A stretch of DNA of 46,154 nt from a virus, in the IMG/VR virus record IMGVR_UViG_3300008110_007300, positions 1 through 46,154 of that record, one strand, 5' to 3'. The position numbers and the translations under genes were made by a program. Below the pieces are notes generated by a model that saw only the letters and a program-made list of their open reading frames with translations, did no database searches and was not told where the DNA came from. Below are positions 37,906 through 45,863 of the stretch, in pieces; the stretch's first letter is position 1, and each line of letters opens with the position of its first letter.

Positions 37906-38675
37906 TGAATTTCGATATACTACTAGAACTAAATAAATTTAACCACATTAAGTATTTTGATGAACCACACCAATACTTTTTTGATGGTAGGGAACTAACC
38001 AGTGCCACAAAATTCATTGGTAAGTTTAAACCAAAGTTTGATACTCAAACCATTGCCGAGGAATATGCTCAAAAGCGTGGATTGAAAACTGAAGATGTAA
38101 TAAGTGATTGGGATTATAAAAGGGATTTTAGCACAGTAAAGGGAAGTGCGGTTCACAAATACGCTGAGGATTATTGGGGTAATAAAGTGTTTCCTTATGA
38201 TGCATCAATAGCAATTAAAAAGTTTGGTATTGATAGTGTTAAAGATCCTTATAATAAATGTAGAGAGTTGTTTTTACAGTTCTATAATCATGCAAAAGAA
38301 AATCTTGTTCCTGTTAAAATGGAACTTGTTGTTGGTGATATTGATTTGAATATTGCAGGAATGGTGGATTGTTTGTTTTATAATAAAAAGTCTGATATGC
38401 TTGAAATATATGACTACAAGACAAACAAGGCAATCAAAACCAAAGATGACTTTGGTAATAAGTTCGCAAAACCTATCTCACATTTGGATGTATGTGAAAT
38501 GAACACTTATAGTCTTCAACTATCACTTTACAAATACATTATAGAAAAAAACACAAACTTACAAATTGGTAATATGTATTTGGTTTGGATTAATGAAGTG
38601 AACGATAAATACAAGATCATCCCTTGTAAGGATATGAAGGCTGAGATAATAACAATGATTGATTATCACAAGTAA
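37905..38675 (+). CDS. PD-(D/E)XK nuclease, RecB-like
   Basis: A 256-residue protein with a Cas4/RecB-type nuclease core. Motifs in order: H84 in KGSAVHKYAE, D155 in IAGMVDCLF, E167/D170/K172 in LEIYDYKTNK, and QLSLYKY (Q205 to Y209), the QxxxY motif of the RecB family. It would degrade or process DNA ends in recombination or genome maturation. No Cas4-style cysteine cluster for an iron-sulfur centre is seen. It is coupled to the primase by the TAATG overlap. Family assignment is firm; the substrate is unknown. Confidence 0.88.
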   Translation: MNFDILLELNKFNHIKYFDEPHQYFFDGRELTSATKFIGKFKPKFDTQTIAEEYAQKRGLKTEDVISDWDYKRDFSTVKGSAVHKYAEDYWGNKVFPYDASIAIKKFGIDSVKDPYNKCRELFLQFYNHAKENLVPVKMELVVGDIDLNIAGMVDCLFYNKKSDMLEIYDYKTNKAIKTKDDFGNKFAKPISHLDVCEMNTYSLQLSLYKYIIEKNTNLQIGNMYLVWINEVNDKYKIIPCKDMKAEIITMIDYHK

Positions 38676-38715
38676 TATTCTTATTATTATAAAATAAAAC
38701 AAAAAATTTAATACA

Positions 38716-38946
38716 ATGTCAGACTTTACTCCAAAAATTAACATCAGGGATACAGAAACCATTAAGTGTGAAAGTTGTGAAGCAACACAATTCAGAGAAG
38801 TTTTTATTCTAAAAAAAGTATCCAAACTCCTAACCGGAACATCAGAAGACACTATTGTTCCAATCCCAATGTGGGCTTGCACTCATTGTGGTAATATTTT
38901 GAAAGAGTCTAACCCTCTTGAAAAAATTCAAGATAATGACGAATAA
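38716..38946 (+). CDS. Small zinc-ribbon protein
   Basis: A 76-residue protein with two Cys pairs, CESC-type (IKCESCEATQFREVF, residues 16-19) and CTHC (WACTHCGNIL, near 56-59), the layout of a zinc ribbon. Function is unknown; small zinc ribbons in phages are often RNA polymerase- or DNA-binding, but nothing here decides. It starts after a 40-base A/T-rich gap and its 3' end overlaps the next gene by 11 bases. Confidence 0.8.
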   Translation: MSDFTPKINIRDTETIKCESCEATQFREVFILKKVSKLLTGTSEDTIVPIPMWACTHCGNILKESNPLEKIQDNDE

Positions 38947-39163
38947 GGAATTTATTTGGTGGTTGAAAGGTTATGTTGAAGGAAAATCCTGTTTAACACC
39001 ACAAGAAACCGAAAAAATCAAAGATGCTTTGGTTGCGGTTGAAGAAGTTGAGATAAAAAACTATTATAGAACAATTACACCAACCATAGACCTAACTGAT
39101 TTGGAAAAACCAAAAGGTCCAAAAATTATTTGTGAAGATGATCAACAAGATAGTCCATTTTAG
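38936..39163 (+). CDS. Small hypothetical protein
   Basis: A 75-residue acidic protein starting MTNKEFIWWLKGYVEGK, a helical N-terminus with a Trp pair. The C-terminal part is Asp/Glu/Pro-rich and probably disordered. ATG 38936 is preferred over an in-frame TTG 18 bases earlier because it gives the FIWWLKGYVE start with a short overlap. I recall similar short starts in other large phages but cannot assign a function. It overlaps the SbcD gene by 26 bases, suggesting coupled translation. Confidence 0.7.
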   Translation: MTNKEFIWWLKGYVEGKSCLTPQETEKIKDALVAVEEVEIKNYYRTITPTIDLTDLEKPKGPKIICEDDQQDSPF

Positions 39164-39917
39164 TGATTTACATCTTAGGTTATTTAAAGACCACGACTTA
39201 TATAAAAGTATCCTTGTTCAAGCTTTAGATCAGTGGAAAGAATTAAATCCTGATAGAATAATTTTTACAGGTGACTTGGTTCATTCAAAAAATCAACTGA
39301 CACCAGAACTTATACAGATTGTATCGTGGTTGATGACTGAATGTGCAAAAATATCTAAGACAATTATAATCTTGGGTAATCACGATCTTATTGAAAACAA
39401 TTTGGAAAGACTCGATGCTCTATCACCAATTATTGACTCACTAAACAATCCCAACATTGTATTTCTAACCAAGTCAGAACTTGTTGAGGATGAGAATATC
39501 AGATATGCGGTTTATGCTATCTCAGAACATAATAAACCACCAGTGTTCGATGATCAAAAGATTTTCACAATTGGTTTATTCCACGGACCAATCTCGGGAC
39601 TTAAAACTGATTTGGGATTTGAGTTTGGTGAGGAATCATATAATGTTGAAAAATTCAAAGGATGTGACATAGTGTTGTGTGGAGATATACACAAAAGATC
39701 AGTTTTCAACTACCCTGGGGGAAAAGGATATATGATTGGATCTACCATACAACAAAACTACGGTGAGACTTTAAACAAACACGGATATGGTATATACACC
39801 ATTTCTGAAGATAAATATGAGTTTATAGATTTGGAAAATCCAAAACCATTCCTATCATTCAAGATCAAAAATTTCGAAGACATCTTCAATGGATCAGAAA
39901 AACTCGCTAATATATGA
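39138..39917 (+). CDS. sbcD: SbcD/Mre11-like nuclease (T4 gp47-like)
   Basis: Metallophosphoesterase nuclease that works with the SbcC-like ATPase at 41382 to process DNA ends. Phosphoesterase motifs are visible in order: D10/H12 in HFSDLHLR, D46 in IFTGDLVHS, N81-H82-D83 in ILGNHDL, H in LFHGPI (near 150) and CGDIHKR (near 184). At 259 residues it is shorter than T4 gp47 (339) and E. coli SbcD (400), with a reduced C-terminal capping region. ATG 39138 is chosen over a GTG six bases before. It overlaps neighbours on both sides (26 and 29 bases). Confidence 0.92.
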   Translation: MINKIVHFSDLHLRLFKDHDLYKSILVQALDQWKELNPDRIIFTGDLVHSKNQLTPELIQIVSWLMTECAKISKTIIILGNHDLIENNLERLDALSPIIDSLNNPNIVFLTKSELVEDENIRYAVYAISEHNKPPVFDDQKIFTIGLFHGPISGLKTDLGFEFGEESYNVEKFKGCDIVLCGDIHKRSVFNYPGGKGYMIGSTIQQNYGETLNKHGYGIYTISEDKYEFIDLENPKPFLSFKIKNFEDIFNGSEKLANI

Positions 39918-40554
39918 CATACCCAAAAAAGTTTACGAAGAGGTAGAAAAATATTGTAAACTTAATCAGATTGAAAACATAAATGATTTTATGTTTCAAT
40001 GTTTTAAACAAGGGTTTGATATAAAAAAATACGGTTTATTAGGTGATGATTCAGGAAAAACTGGTGTAATTCAGGAAAAAATTGTGGAAGTTGAGGTTAT
40101 TCGTGAAAAACGGGTGGAAGTCCCCATTGAAGTCATAAAGGAAGTTATTGTTGAAAAAGAAATACCGATTGAGATTATAACAGAAAAGGTTGTAGAAAAA
40201 ATTGTTGAAGTTCCTGTTGAAAAAATAGTAGTAAAGACTGAATACATAACTGATGATTCCAAAGTTACAGAATTACTTGATATGATTAAAAGTCTTGAAT
40301 CTGAAATTGAAAATAAGAATCAACAACTCATCGAGATTACAAAACAACTTGAAGAAAAGTCAAACCAACCAGTAAAGACTGATAAGTCTCATTTATTACA
40401 AGAAACAATACAGAAATTAAAAAAACAAAACATTGATCTTGAAAATCAAGTCAAGGAACTCAAAGAAAAATTAAAACAGGTTGACACATTTGACAATCAA
40501 AAAAAAGTTGTTTATCATAATGGTTCAGATATAAATAAAGATTTAATAAAATAA
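39889..40554 (+). CDS. Coiled-coil protein with alveolin-like EKxVEVP repeats
   Basis: A 221-residue protein of three parts. Residues 1-52 (IYDIPKKVYEEVEKYCKLNQ, then INDFMFQCFKQGFDIKKYG) look like a small helical domain. Residues about 60-120 are a charged Val/Ile repeat (KRVEVPIEVIKEVIVEKEI, KVVEKIVEVPVEKIVVK) with alternating hydrophobic and charged residues, similar in style to alveolin repeats of eukaryotic cytoskeletal proteins. Residues about 130-205 form a clear coiled coil (SLESEIENKNQQLIEITKQL). It lies between SbcD and a membrane protein, overlapping SbcD by 29 bases. A filament-forming or scaffolding role is conceivable but unproven. Confidence 0.8.
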   Translation: MDQKNSLIYDIPKKVYEEVEKYCKLNQIENINDFMFQCFKQGFDIKKYGLLGDDSGKTGVIQEKIVEVEVIREKRVEVPIEVIKEVIVEKEIPIEIITEKVVEKIVEVPVEKIVVKTEYITDDSKVTELLDMIKSLESEIENKNQQLIEITKQLEEKSNQPVKTDKSHLLQETIQKLKKQNIDLENQVKELKEKLKQVDTFDNQKKVVYHNGSDINKDLIK

Positions 40555-40558
40555 AACT

Positions 40559-40909
40559 ATGGAAATTTTAATTTGGTTTATTACCGCCTACGGACTCACT
40601 AACATATTGGTTTACGGGTCAATCTTACAATCAACAAGAGACAGCATTAGAATTATCGGAGAGACGGGATTTCCTGTTTTGAGCCCTGTTTGTAGTTTCA
40701 TATCGGATATGTTGTCCTGTATGATGTGTTGTTCTACTTGGGTTGGATTTTTATTCTCGTTCTTGGTGTTCTCACCTATCAATCAGTATTTTGGAGTTTC
40801 ACCATACTTTGCTTGGTTCTTGGATGGAATGTTGGCATCAGGGGCAGTTTGGGCAATCAACTCTATCATTGAGTATTTCGAAGAAAACAGAATTCAAAAA
40901 AATAACTAA
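40559..40909 (+). CDS. Small integral membrane protein with Cys motif
   Basis: A 116-residue protein with about three membrane segments: residues 3-22, about 52-75 (MLSCMMCCSTWVGFLFSFLV) and 84-105 (FAWFLDGMLASGAVWAINSI). The SCMMCCSTWVGF motif at the start of the second segment resembles the CxxC-x-W-G pattern of DUF1360-type small membrane proteins; this is from memory and tentative. The C-terminus is charged and probably cytoplasmic. The leader AAATAAAACT before the ATG matches that of the gene at 41210. Role unknown; an inner-membrane function during infection is likely. Confidence 0.78.
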   Translation: MEILIWFITAYGLTNILVYGSILQSTRDSIRIIGETGFPVLSPVCSFISDMLSCMMCCSTWVGFLFSFLVFSPINQYFGVSPYFAWFLDGMLASGAVWAINSIIEYFEENRIQKNN

Positions 40910-40913
40910 AAAA

Positions 40914-41198
40914 ATGACAAAAAAGAAAACAGAAACTACGGAAAATGTATCGGTGGATGTCTATTTGATGGACTCGCATGTATACACTTGTTGGAGAGGA
41001 CCAATTAGAGTAAATGCTGAAACTCATCCAGAACTTAAAGGAATGACCGAACAGGAAATGAAAGATTATGTTTCCAAAAACGCGAGTGAAATGACATCAA
41101 TCGATTCCGATTATTATGATAATCTTTATGATCAACTTATTGATGCTGATTACGGTAAGGATAAAATTACTGGAGAAGAATACGAAATAACATTCTAA
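40914..41198 (+). CDS. Small acidic hypothetical protein
   Basis: A 94-residue protein beginning MTKKKTETTENVSVDVYLMD. ATG 40914 is chosen because it follows the previous stop by 4 bases in an A-rich leader; the same frame is open further upstream (to 40743) but only as an overlap with the membrane-protein gene. The body (CWRGPIRVNAETHPELKGMT) is followed by an acidic helical region (YYDNLYDQLIDADYGKDKI). No known motif is recognised. Confidence 0.72.
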   Translation: MTKKKTETTENVSVDVYLMDSHVYTCWRGPIRVNAETHPELKGMTEQEMKDYVSKNASEMTSIDSDYYDNLYDQLIDADYGKDKITGEEYEITF

Positions 41199-41209
41199 AA
41201 AATAAAACT

Positions 41210-41407
41210 ATGCCCGTTTCAAGACAAAGAAAAAAACACAAAGAAAAGTCTCACAAAAGGACTCAAATGATTGATCAAACTCGTCGAACTTATGAAAAGT
41301 TGATGAAAGAAGCTATGGAAAAACAAATCGAAGAACTCAGAAAAAAATTCGATGAAGAAAGTTCAGGGGTGACATTTGGTAATGGCAATTCAGATAACAA
41401 TATTTGA
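41210..41407 (+). CDS. Small basic helical protein
   Basis: A 65-residue protein with a very basic N-terminus (SRQRKKHKEKSHKRT) and a long amphipathic helix (YEKLMKEAMEKQIEELRKKF). It is likely nucleic-acid or protein binding, but no family is recognised. The leader AAATAAAACT precedes the ATG. The 3' end overlaps the SbcC start by 26 bases, so it may be translationally coupled to SbcC. Confidence 0.7.
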   Translation: MPVSRQRKKHKEKSHKRTQMIDQTRRTYEKLMKEAMEKQIEELRKKFDEESSGVTFGNGNSDNNI

Positions 41408-43760
41408 TAATATCTTGGAGGATAAAATTAGGATGAAGTCAGATTTAGATATAACAAAATATGAAAATCCTGCAATACAAGTTGTTTGGGAAGACACACC
41501 CGAGAACTTTACCCAGGAAAGAATAAAAAGTGTTAAGTCATATTTTCAAAAAAAGTATAACTCTTTAAATGTAAATGTTCTTACAAAAGTTAAACTTGTT
41601 GAGAAAAAAGACGAATCTATTGATGTATCAGCCAATATTTTAGACACCAATTATCAATCTGAACTCCTTAAGGATTTTCTTAGATCAAAAAGTTATGATA
41701 AACATCTTAATGATGTTTTAAATATAGATAAATCAGTTCAAAATAAACTGATTCAAGACAATCCCGAAGTAACAACTTTCAAAAAGTGGTATATCAGAAG
41801 TGTTGAATTCTCAAACTTCCTATGTTTTGGTGAGAATCAAAAGATTAACTATGATAACCACAATGGTATAACAGTAATAGAGTCAAATCCACCAAACTTC
41901 GGAGGTAAAACCACCGCAGTGGTGGATTTGCTCTTGTTTTTATTCTTCAATCAAACCACGAAAACAAGTAAAGCCGAGGAAATATTCAACAGGTTTACCA
42001 CAAAAGATAAGGTAAGTGTTACCGGTGAAATTACAATTGATGGTGAAGATTATGTTATATCAAGAAATATAGAAAGAAAAAAAGCTAAGTCAGGAGAGTG
42101 GAATGTAAAAACAGAGTTGGATTTCTTCAAAAAGATGTCTGATGGATCATTACAGAACTTTACAGGTGAACAAAGAAGAGAGACAGAGAACTTCATCAAA
42201 TCCTCAATTGGAACGGTAGAAGATTTTCTTATGACCATCTTGACCACAGCCTCAAACCTTGAGGATCTCCTTGATACCAAACCAACGGCAAGAGGACAAA
42301 TACTTGGAAAGTTTTTGGGTTTGGAAGTCCTTAGAAAAAAAGAAGATATTGCAAAAGAATTCTACTCAGACTTCTCCAAAAAAATGTATTCTAATGTCTA
42401 TAATCGTGAGACGCTTAAAAACGAAATAGATCAGGGTAATATTGATATTACAGATTATGAGTCCAAGATATTAGATTGTGATAATAAGATTAAAGAAGCT
42501 GATGATAGACTTAAAAAAGGGACAGATTACAAAGAAGATCTTATCAATAAAAAATATACAGATATTGACCAACAAATCTTGATATTAAATCCTGATGACT
42601 TGGCAAATCAAATTAAAGATCTTGATGGTAAAATATTATCAACGACCAAACTTATGAATGAGGTTAAAGTTGTTGAACCATCAGATTTTTATCACGAAGA
42701 AGACCACGATCAAATTAAGGAACAATATAATACCGCCTATAAGAAAAACTTACAGATCGAAAATAAAATTAACGAACTTAATGAGTTAAAGAGCTCGGTC
42801 AGTGATGGTATCAAGTGTGAACACTGCGGTATCGAATTGATGAATGCTGCGATTACCCAATCAAAATTGTCAGAACTTGATGGACAACTTGAATTGAACA
42901 AATCAATGAAAGATCTTCTGAATGAACTTACAACCAAAGAAAGGTCTTTCACCCAACTCAAAAAGGAATTCGATGAATATGAAAAGAATAAGTTGATTCG
43001 TGAAAAGTATGAGGTTAGTGTGGAATCTTTTGAGTTAAAAAAACAACAAGTTCAAGACAAGGTTAAAAGATATAATAGGGATCAAGAAAAAATTGTTAAG
43101 AACAAACAGATTGATGAACAGATCTTAAAAGCTAAGATTAGATTAGAGTCAATAATATTAGAGAAAGATAATATCTTACAAGATAAAACCAGATTTGAAC
43201 TCACTATTAAGAATATTAAGGAAAAGATTGTTAAGAACACCGACTTGATATCTAAAATCATTGAGGAGTCTGAAAAGGAAAAAATCTATAAAATATATTT
43301 GGAATGTTTTGGTAAGAACGGAATATCAAAATTAATTTTGAGAACAATGTTACCACACATTAACTCCGAACTTGAAAGGTTGTTACAGGATAGTGCAATG
43401 TTCAAGTTAGATATCAGGGTTTCAGACAAGAATGAAGTAGAATTTTGGATGATCGATAATAATACAGGTATTGAGAAACTAATGATATCTGGATCTGGAT
43501 ATGAGAGAACCATATCATCTTTGGCTCTACGAGCAGTTCTCAGTAAGGTTTGTTCTTTACCCAAACCAAATATAATAGTAATGGATGAAATTTTTGGAAA
43601 AATTTCAAATGAAAACCTTGATATGGTTGGTGAATTCTTTGTTAAGATTAAAGATTATTTTGAGAAAATATTTGTTGTTACCCACAATCCATTGGTTAGT
43701 CAGTGGGCAAACAATTCAATCAAGATCAAGAAAGACGATAACATTAGTTATATTCAATAA
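41382..43760 (+). CDS. sbcC: SbcC/Rad50-like ATPase (T4 gp46-like) with N-terminal extension
   Basis: SMC-type ATPase partner of the SbcD-like nuclease. The ABC domain starts only at about residue 136 (WYIRSVEFSNFLCFGENQ); residues 1-135 are an added domain not usual in SbcC. The P loop is NPPNFGGKTTAV (169-180), with the first Walker A glycine replaced. Two coiled-coil arms flank a zinc hook CEHCG (near 480). The C-terminal half carries the signature region SGSGYERTISSLALRA, Walker B NIIVMDEIFGKI and the H-loop VVTHNP. The total of 792 residues exceeds T4 gp46 (560). ATG 41382 is preferred over an in-frame TTG six bases earlier. It is separated from sbcD by four small genes. Confidence 0.92.
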   Translation: MAIQITIFDNILEDKIRMKSDLDITKYENPAIQVVWEDTPENFTQERIKSVKSYFQKKYNSLNVNVLTKVKLVEKKDESIDVSANILDTNYQSELLKDFLRSKSYDKHLNDVLNIDKSVQNKLIQDNPEVTTFKKWYIRSVEFSNFLCFGENQKINYDNHNGITVIESNPPNFGGKTTAVVDLLLFLFFNQTTKTSKAEEIFNRFTTKDKVSVTGEITIDGEDYVISRNIERKKAKSGEWNVKTELDFFKKMSDGSLQNFTGEQRRETENFIKSSIGTVEDFLMTILTTASNLEDLLDTKPTARGQILGKFLGLEVLRKKEDIAKEFYSDFSKKMYSNVYNRETLKNEIDQGNIDITDYESKILDCDNKIKEADDRLKKGTDYKEDLINKKYTDIDQQILILNPDDLANQIKDLDGKILSTTKLMNEVKVVEPSDFYHEEDHDQIKEQYNTAYKKNLQIENKINELNELKSSVSDGIKCEHCGIELMNAAITQSKLSELDGQLELNKSMKDLLNELTTKERSFTQLKKEFDEYEKNKLIREKYEVSVESFELKKQQVQDKVKRYNRDQEKIVKNKQIDEQILKAKIRLESIILEKDNILQDKTRFELTIKNIKEKIVKNTDLISKIIEESEKEKIYKIYLECFGKNGISKLILRTMLPHINSELERLLQDSAMFKLDIRVSDKNEVEFWMIDNNTGIEKLMISGSGYERTISSLALRAVLSKVCSLPKPNIIVMDEIFGKISNENLDMVGEFFVKIKDYFEKIFVVTHNPLVSQWANNSIKIKKDDNISYIQ

Positions 43761-43781
43761 TTATTTTTTAATTTTTTCGCA

Positions 43782-43807
43782 TTGTGTCGAAAATTATATT
43801 ATCTTTG
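43782..43807 (+). promoter_or_regulatory. Bacteroidota-type promoter (TTG / TAnnTTTG)
   Basis: TATCTTTG (43800-43807) matches the Bacteroidota -7 element TAnnTTTG exactly. A TTG (43782-43784) lies 15 bases upstream, somewhat closer than usual for the -33 element. It stands 20 bases before the first gene of the sigma-factor operon, so that operon is probably read by host RNA polymerase early in infection. Confidence 0.65.
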
Positions 43808-43827
43808 TAATCTAAATCGAAAAGAAA

Positions 43828-44376
43828 ATGAAATATCTAATCTTTGCCTATGGTGAATACAAGAACAATAATAAAATTGTCAAAGGTATTGTGAATCAAT
43901 TGATTCCAATTGCCTCAGATGTGAACCTCAAGTATAGTTACGGAGATCAAAGTATGATTGTGGCTTTTGATAGTGATTTAGATTTTGAACACATAAAAAA
44001 GTATGTTACATTTGTCATTAGTCAGACCTCAGCAATGTACTTTTTAATGCCTTGTACTGACAAAATGTCATACTCCGTACCCGATGATATGATGGAACTA
44101 TTTTTTGGTGAAAATGAAGAATTATTGTCAAAATATGTGGATGAGGTATCAGAAAATGACATCGATAACATTTTCAATAACCTAACTGAAAATGATTTTG
44201 AAGATACATATGAAGAAGAAGATACTTTGGAACAGATTTTGAAGCAGTCCAAACAAATCAAAAAAACAGAAGTTTCACCAACTTTGGATGAAATACTTGA
44301 CAAGATTTCAGAAAATGGCGTATCTTCGTTGACAACAAAAGAAAGACAAGTGTTAGATTCATACTCAAAACAATAA
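43828..44376 (+). CDS. Acidic hypothetical protein upstream of sigma factor
   Basis: A 182-residue protein. Residues 1-95 form a compact alpha/beta domain (MKYLIFAYGEYKNNNKIVKG, then VNLKYSYGDQSMIVAFDSDL); the middle is very acidic (NDFEDTYEEEDTLEQIL); the C-terminus, TLDEILDKISENGVSSLTTK followed by ERQVLDSYSK, is a short helical motif seen at the ends of some Bacteroidota proteins. It is the first gene after the host-type promoter and lies 6 bases before the sigma factor. Function unknown; a sigma- or polymerase-related partner role is inferred from operon position only. Confidence 0.78.
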   Translation: MKYLIFAYGEYKNNNKIVKGIVNQLIPIASDVNLKYSYGDQSMIVAFDSDLDFEHIKKYVTFVISQTSAMYFLMPCTDKMSYSVPDDMMELFFGENEELLSKYVDEVSENDIDNIFNNLTENDFEDTYEEEDTLEQILKQSKQIKKTEVSPTLDEILDKISENGVSSLTTKERQVLDSYSKQ

Positions 44377-44382
44377 AAGATA

Positions 44383-45180
44383 ATGAAGGAAAAAGCATCA
44401 ATACCAATTAACCAAGAGGAAATCCAATCCTATCTAAAGGATATTAGGAAGATAAAAGTAATGACTCCCGAGAGAGAGAAAGAACTGGCTAAGATTATGA
44501 CATCTCCCAGTGTAAGTGACGAGTCTCGTAAAGAGATTAACAAGGAGATTCTCGAAGGTAACCTACGATTTGTTATTACAATTGCAAAACAATACCAAAA
44601 TCAAGGATTAGACTTTCCTGATTTAATTGCGGAAGGTAACTTGGGTCTTATGAAGGCAATTGATAACTTTGATTGGACAAAGAATCTACGATTCATATCA
44701 TATGCTGTGTGGTGGGTTCGACAATCAATTTTACAATCCCTAAATGATAATTCTCGAACAATTAGGTTACCCGTCAATATTGTTCAGGATCTACAAAAGG
44801 CGAAGAAATCTATTGAACAAACTGGTGGTGAACTTGAAGATCGATTCGTTTATTTACCAAGCATAACACCAATCGATATGCACATTAATGATGATGGTGA
44901 TACCCTAATCGATGTAATCAGTAATGAAAACGCTGATATGCCTGATCAGGTATTTAACTCCAAGAAAGAATTAAAAGAAAAATTGTTCGAGATACTAAGA
45001 AAATTGGATGATCGTGAAAAGGTAATTGTTGAAGATTATTTTGGTCTTAGTGGAACACCAAGAACACTTGAAGAAATAGGTGAAGACTTCTCACTCACTA
45101 AAGAAAGGGTTCGTCAAATCAAAGAAAAGGCTCTTAGAAAACTCAGAAACGAAAGTTCAATCTTATTTGATTACTTATAA
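44383..45180 (+). CDS. Sigma-70 family RNA polymerase sigma factor (RpoD-like, reduced region 3)
   Basis: Directs RNA polymerase to promoters. The 265 residues contain region 1.2 (EEIQSYLKDIRKIKVMTPER), region 2 with core-binding and -10 recognition segments (DFPDLIAEGNLGLMKAIDNF, FISYAVWWVRQSI, residues 60-128), and region 4 with a helix-turn-helix (TLEEIGEDFSLTKERVRQIK, about 228-247). It resembles the short primary sigma factor of Bacteroidota. Region 3 is cut down: between RLPVNIVQDLQ and the DTLIDVISNE segment there are only about 30 residues, and the usual conserved region 3 helices are not evident. This suggests altered promoter specificity. It could read the AATATTTAT-type elements before the tail genes, an inference. 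The stop overlaps the next start (TAATG). Confidence 0.93.
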   Translation: MKEKASIPINQEEIQSYLKDIRKIKVMTPEREKELAKIMTSPSVSDESRKEINKEILEGNLRFVITIAKQYQNQGLDFPDLIAEGNLGLMKAIDNFDWTKNLRFISYAVWWVRQSILQSLNDNSRTIRLPVNIVQDLQKAKKSIEQTGGELEDRFVYLPSITPIDMHINDDGDTLIDVISNENADMPDQVFNSKKELKEKLFEILRKLDDREKVIVEDYFGLSGTPRTLEEIGEDFSLTKERVRQIKEKALRKLRNESSILFDYL

Positions 45181-45863
45181 TGAAAACCTACAAAAAATTA
45201 CCAATACCTAAGAAATCTGCTTGGGATAGAAAATCCTATGATCCATTCGTGTGGTTATACAAAAAGTTAGGAAATCCCGAACATTTGGAAGGAATGTTTG
45301 ACATATACTTTATCCCAAAAGAATTTATATTAAAAGTTTATGCCTACCTAAAGAATGTCGTAAAATGGACACCAACACTTTGGAGTGATAGGAATTGGGA
45401 TGGACATTTTATATATGAAATTCTTAAAAAGAAATTAGAATTCCAAAGAGAAGAACTTGTAAGGTCAAATCGACATAGTGATGTTTGGCGACAAAATAGA
45501 GATATAACAATATGTTTAAATCTAATTGAGAGATCTCAGAATGATTTCTATGAGTTGGAGTATATGGATTATTATGAGAACAGACATTGGTTTGAACCAA
45601 TCAATGAAAAGGACGATGATGGGAGAGCTCTATATGAAATGAAGTCGATAAATGTTGTTGACAATCTTTCATTATATCTTCAGAAATACCATTTGGATGT
45701 TAAACAAGTTTTGAATAATTCAAATAAAAGTTTTGATGGATATGAAGATGATTACAAAATAAAAGAAAGGTTATGTTTGTATGTTTCATCATATCGGGCA
45801 GAAAAAGCAAGAAAACTTCTTTTTAGTATAATTTCAGAAAGACTTGAATGGTGGTGGGACTAG
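45180..45863 (+). CDS. Hypothetical protein, sigma operon
   Basis: A 227-residue, Trp/Tyr/charged-rich, probably helical protein coupled to the sigma factor by a TAATG overlap. Notable segments are WSDRNWDGHFIYEILKKKLE and HSDVWRQNRDITICLNLIER. No family that I can name, no membrane segment and no catalytic motif. It ends EWWWD. It is the last gene before a strong terminator; its stop overlaps that of the converging minus-strand gene by a few bases. Co-expression with the sigma factor suggests an early role. Confidence 0.77.
   Translation: MKTYKKLPIPKKSAWDRKSYDPFVWLYKKLGNPEHLEGMFDIYFIPKEFILKVYAYLKNVVKWTPTLWSDRNWDGHFIYEILKKKLEFQREELVRSNRHSDVWRQNRDITICLNLIERSQNDFYELEYMDYYENRHWFEPINEKDDDGRALYEMKSINVVDNLSLYLQKYHLDVKQVLNNSNKSFDGYEDDYKIKERLCLYVSSYRAEKARKLLFSIISERLEWWWD

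Noticed and set aside
40071-40262. Minus-strand Ser/Thr/Phe-rich frame opposite the EKxVEVP repeat.
   Set aside because: A shadow of the GAA/GTT-rich repeat codons; no start context and no protein-like pattern.
40743-40913. Extended N-terminus for the gene ending at 41198.
   Set aside because: This stretch overlaps the membrane-protein gene, reads as Ser/His/Trp-rich noise, and a good ATG with an A-rich leader follows at 40914.
41885-41929. Inverted repeat AAATCCACC/GGTGGATTT with an inner CCACC/GGTGG stem near the SbcC P loop.
   Set aside because: It falls within conserved coding sequence, has a long loop and is not followed by a clean T tract; likely coincidental.
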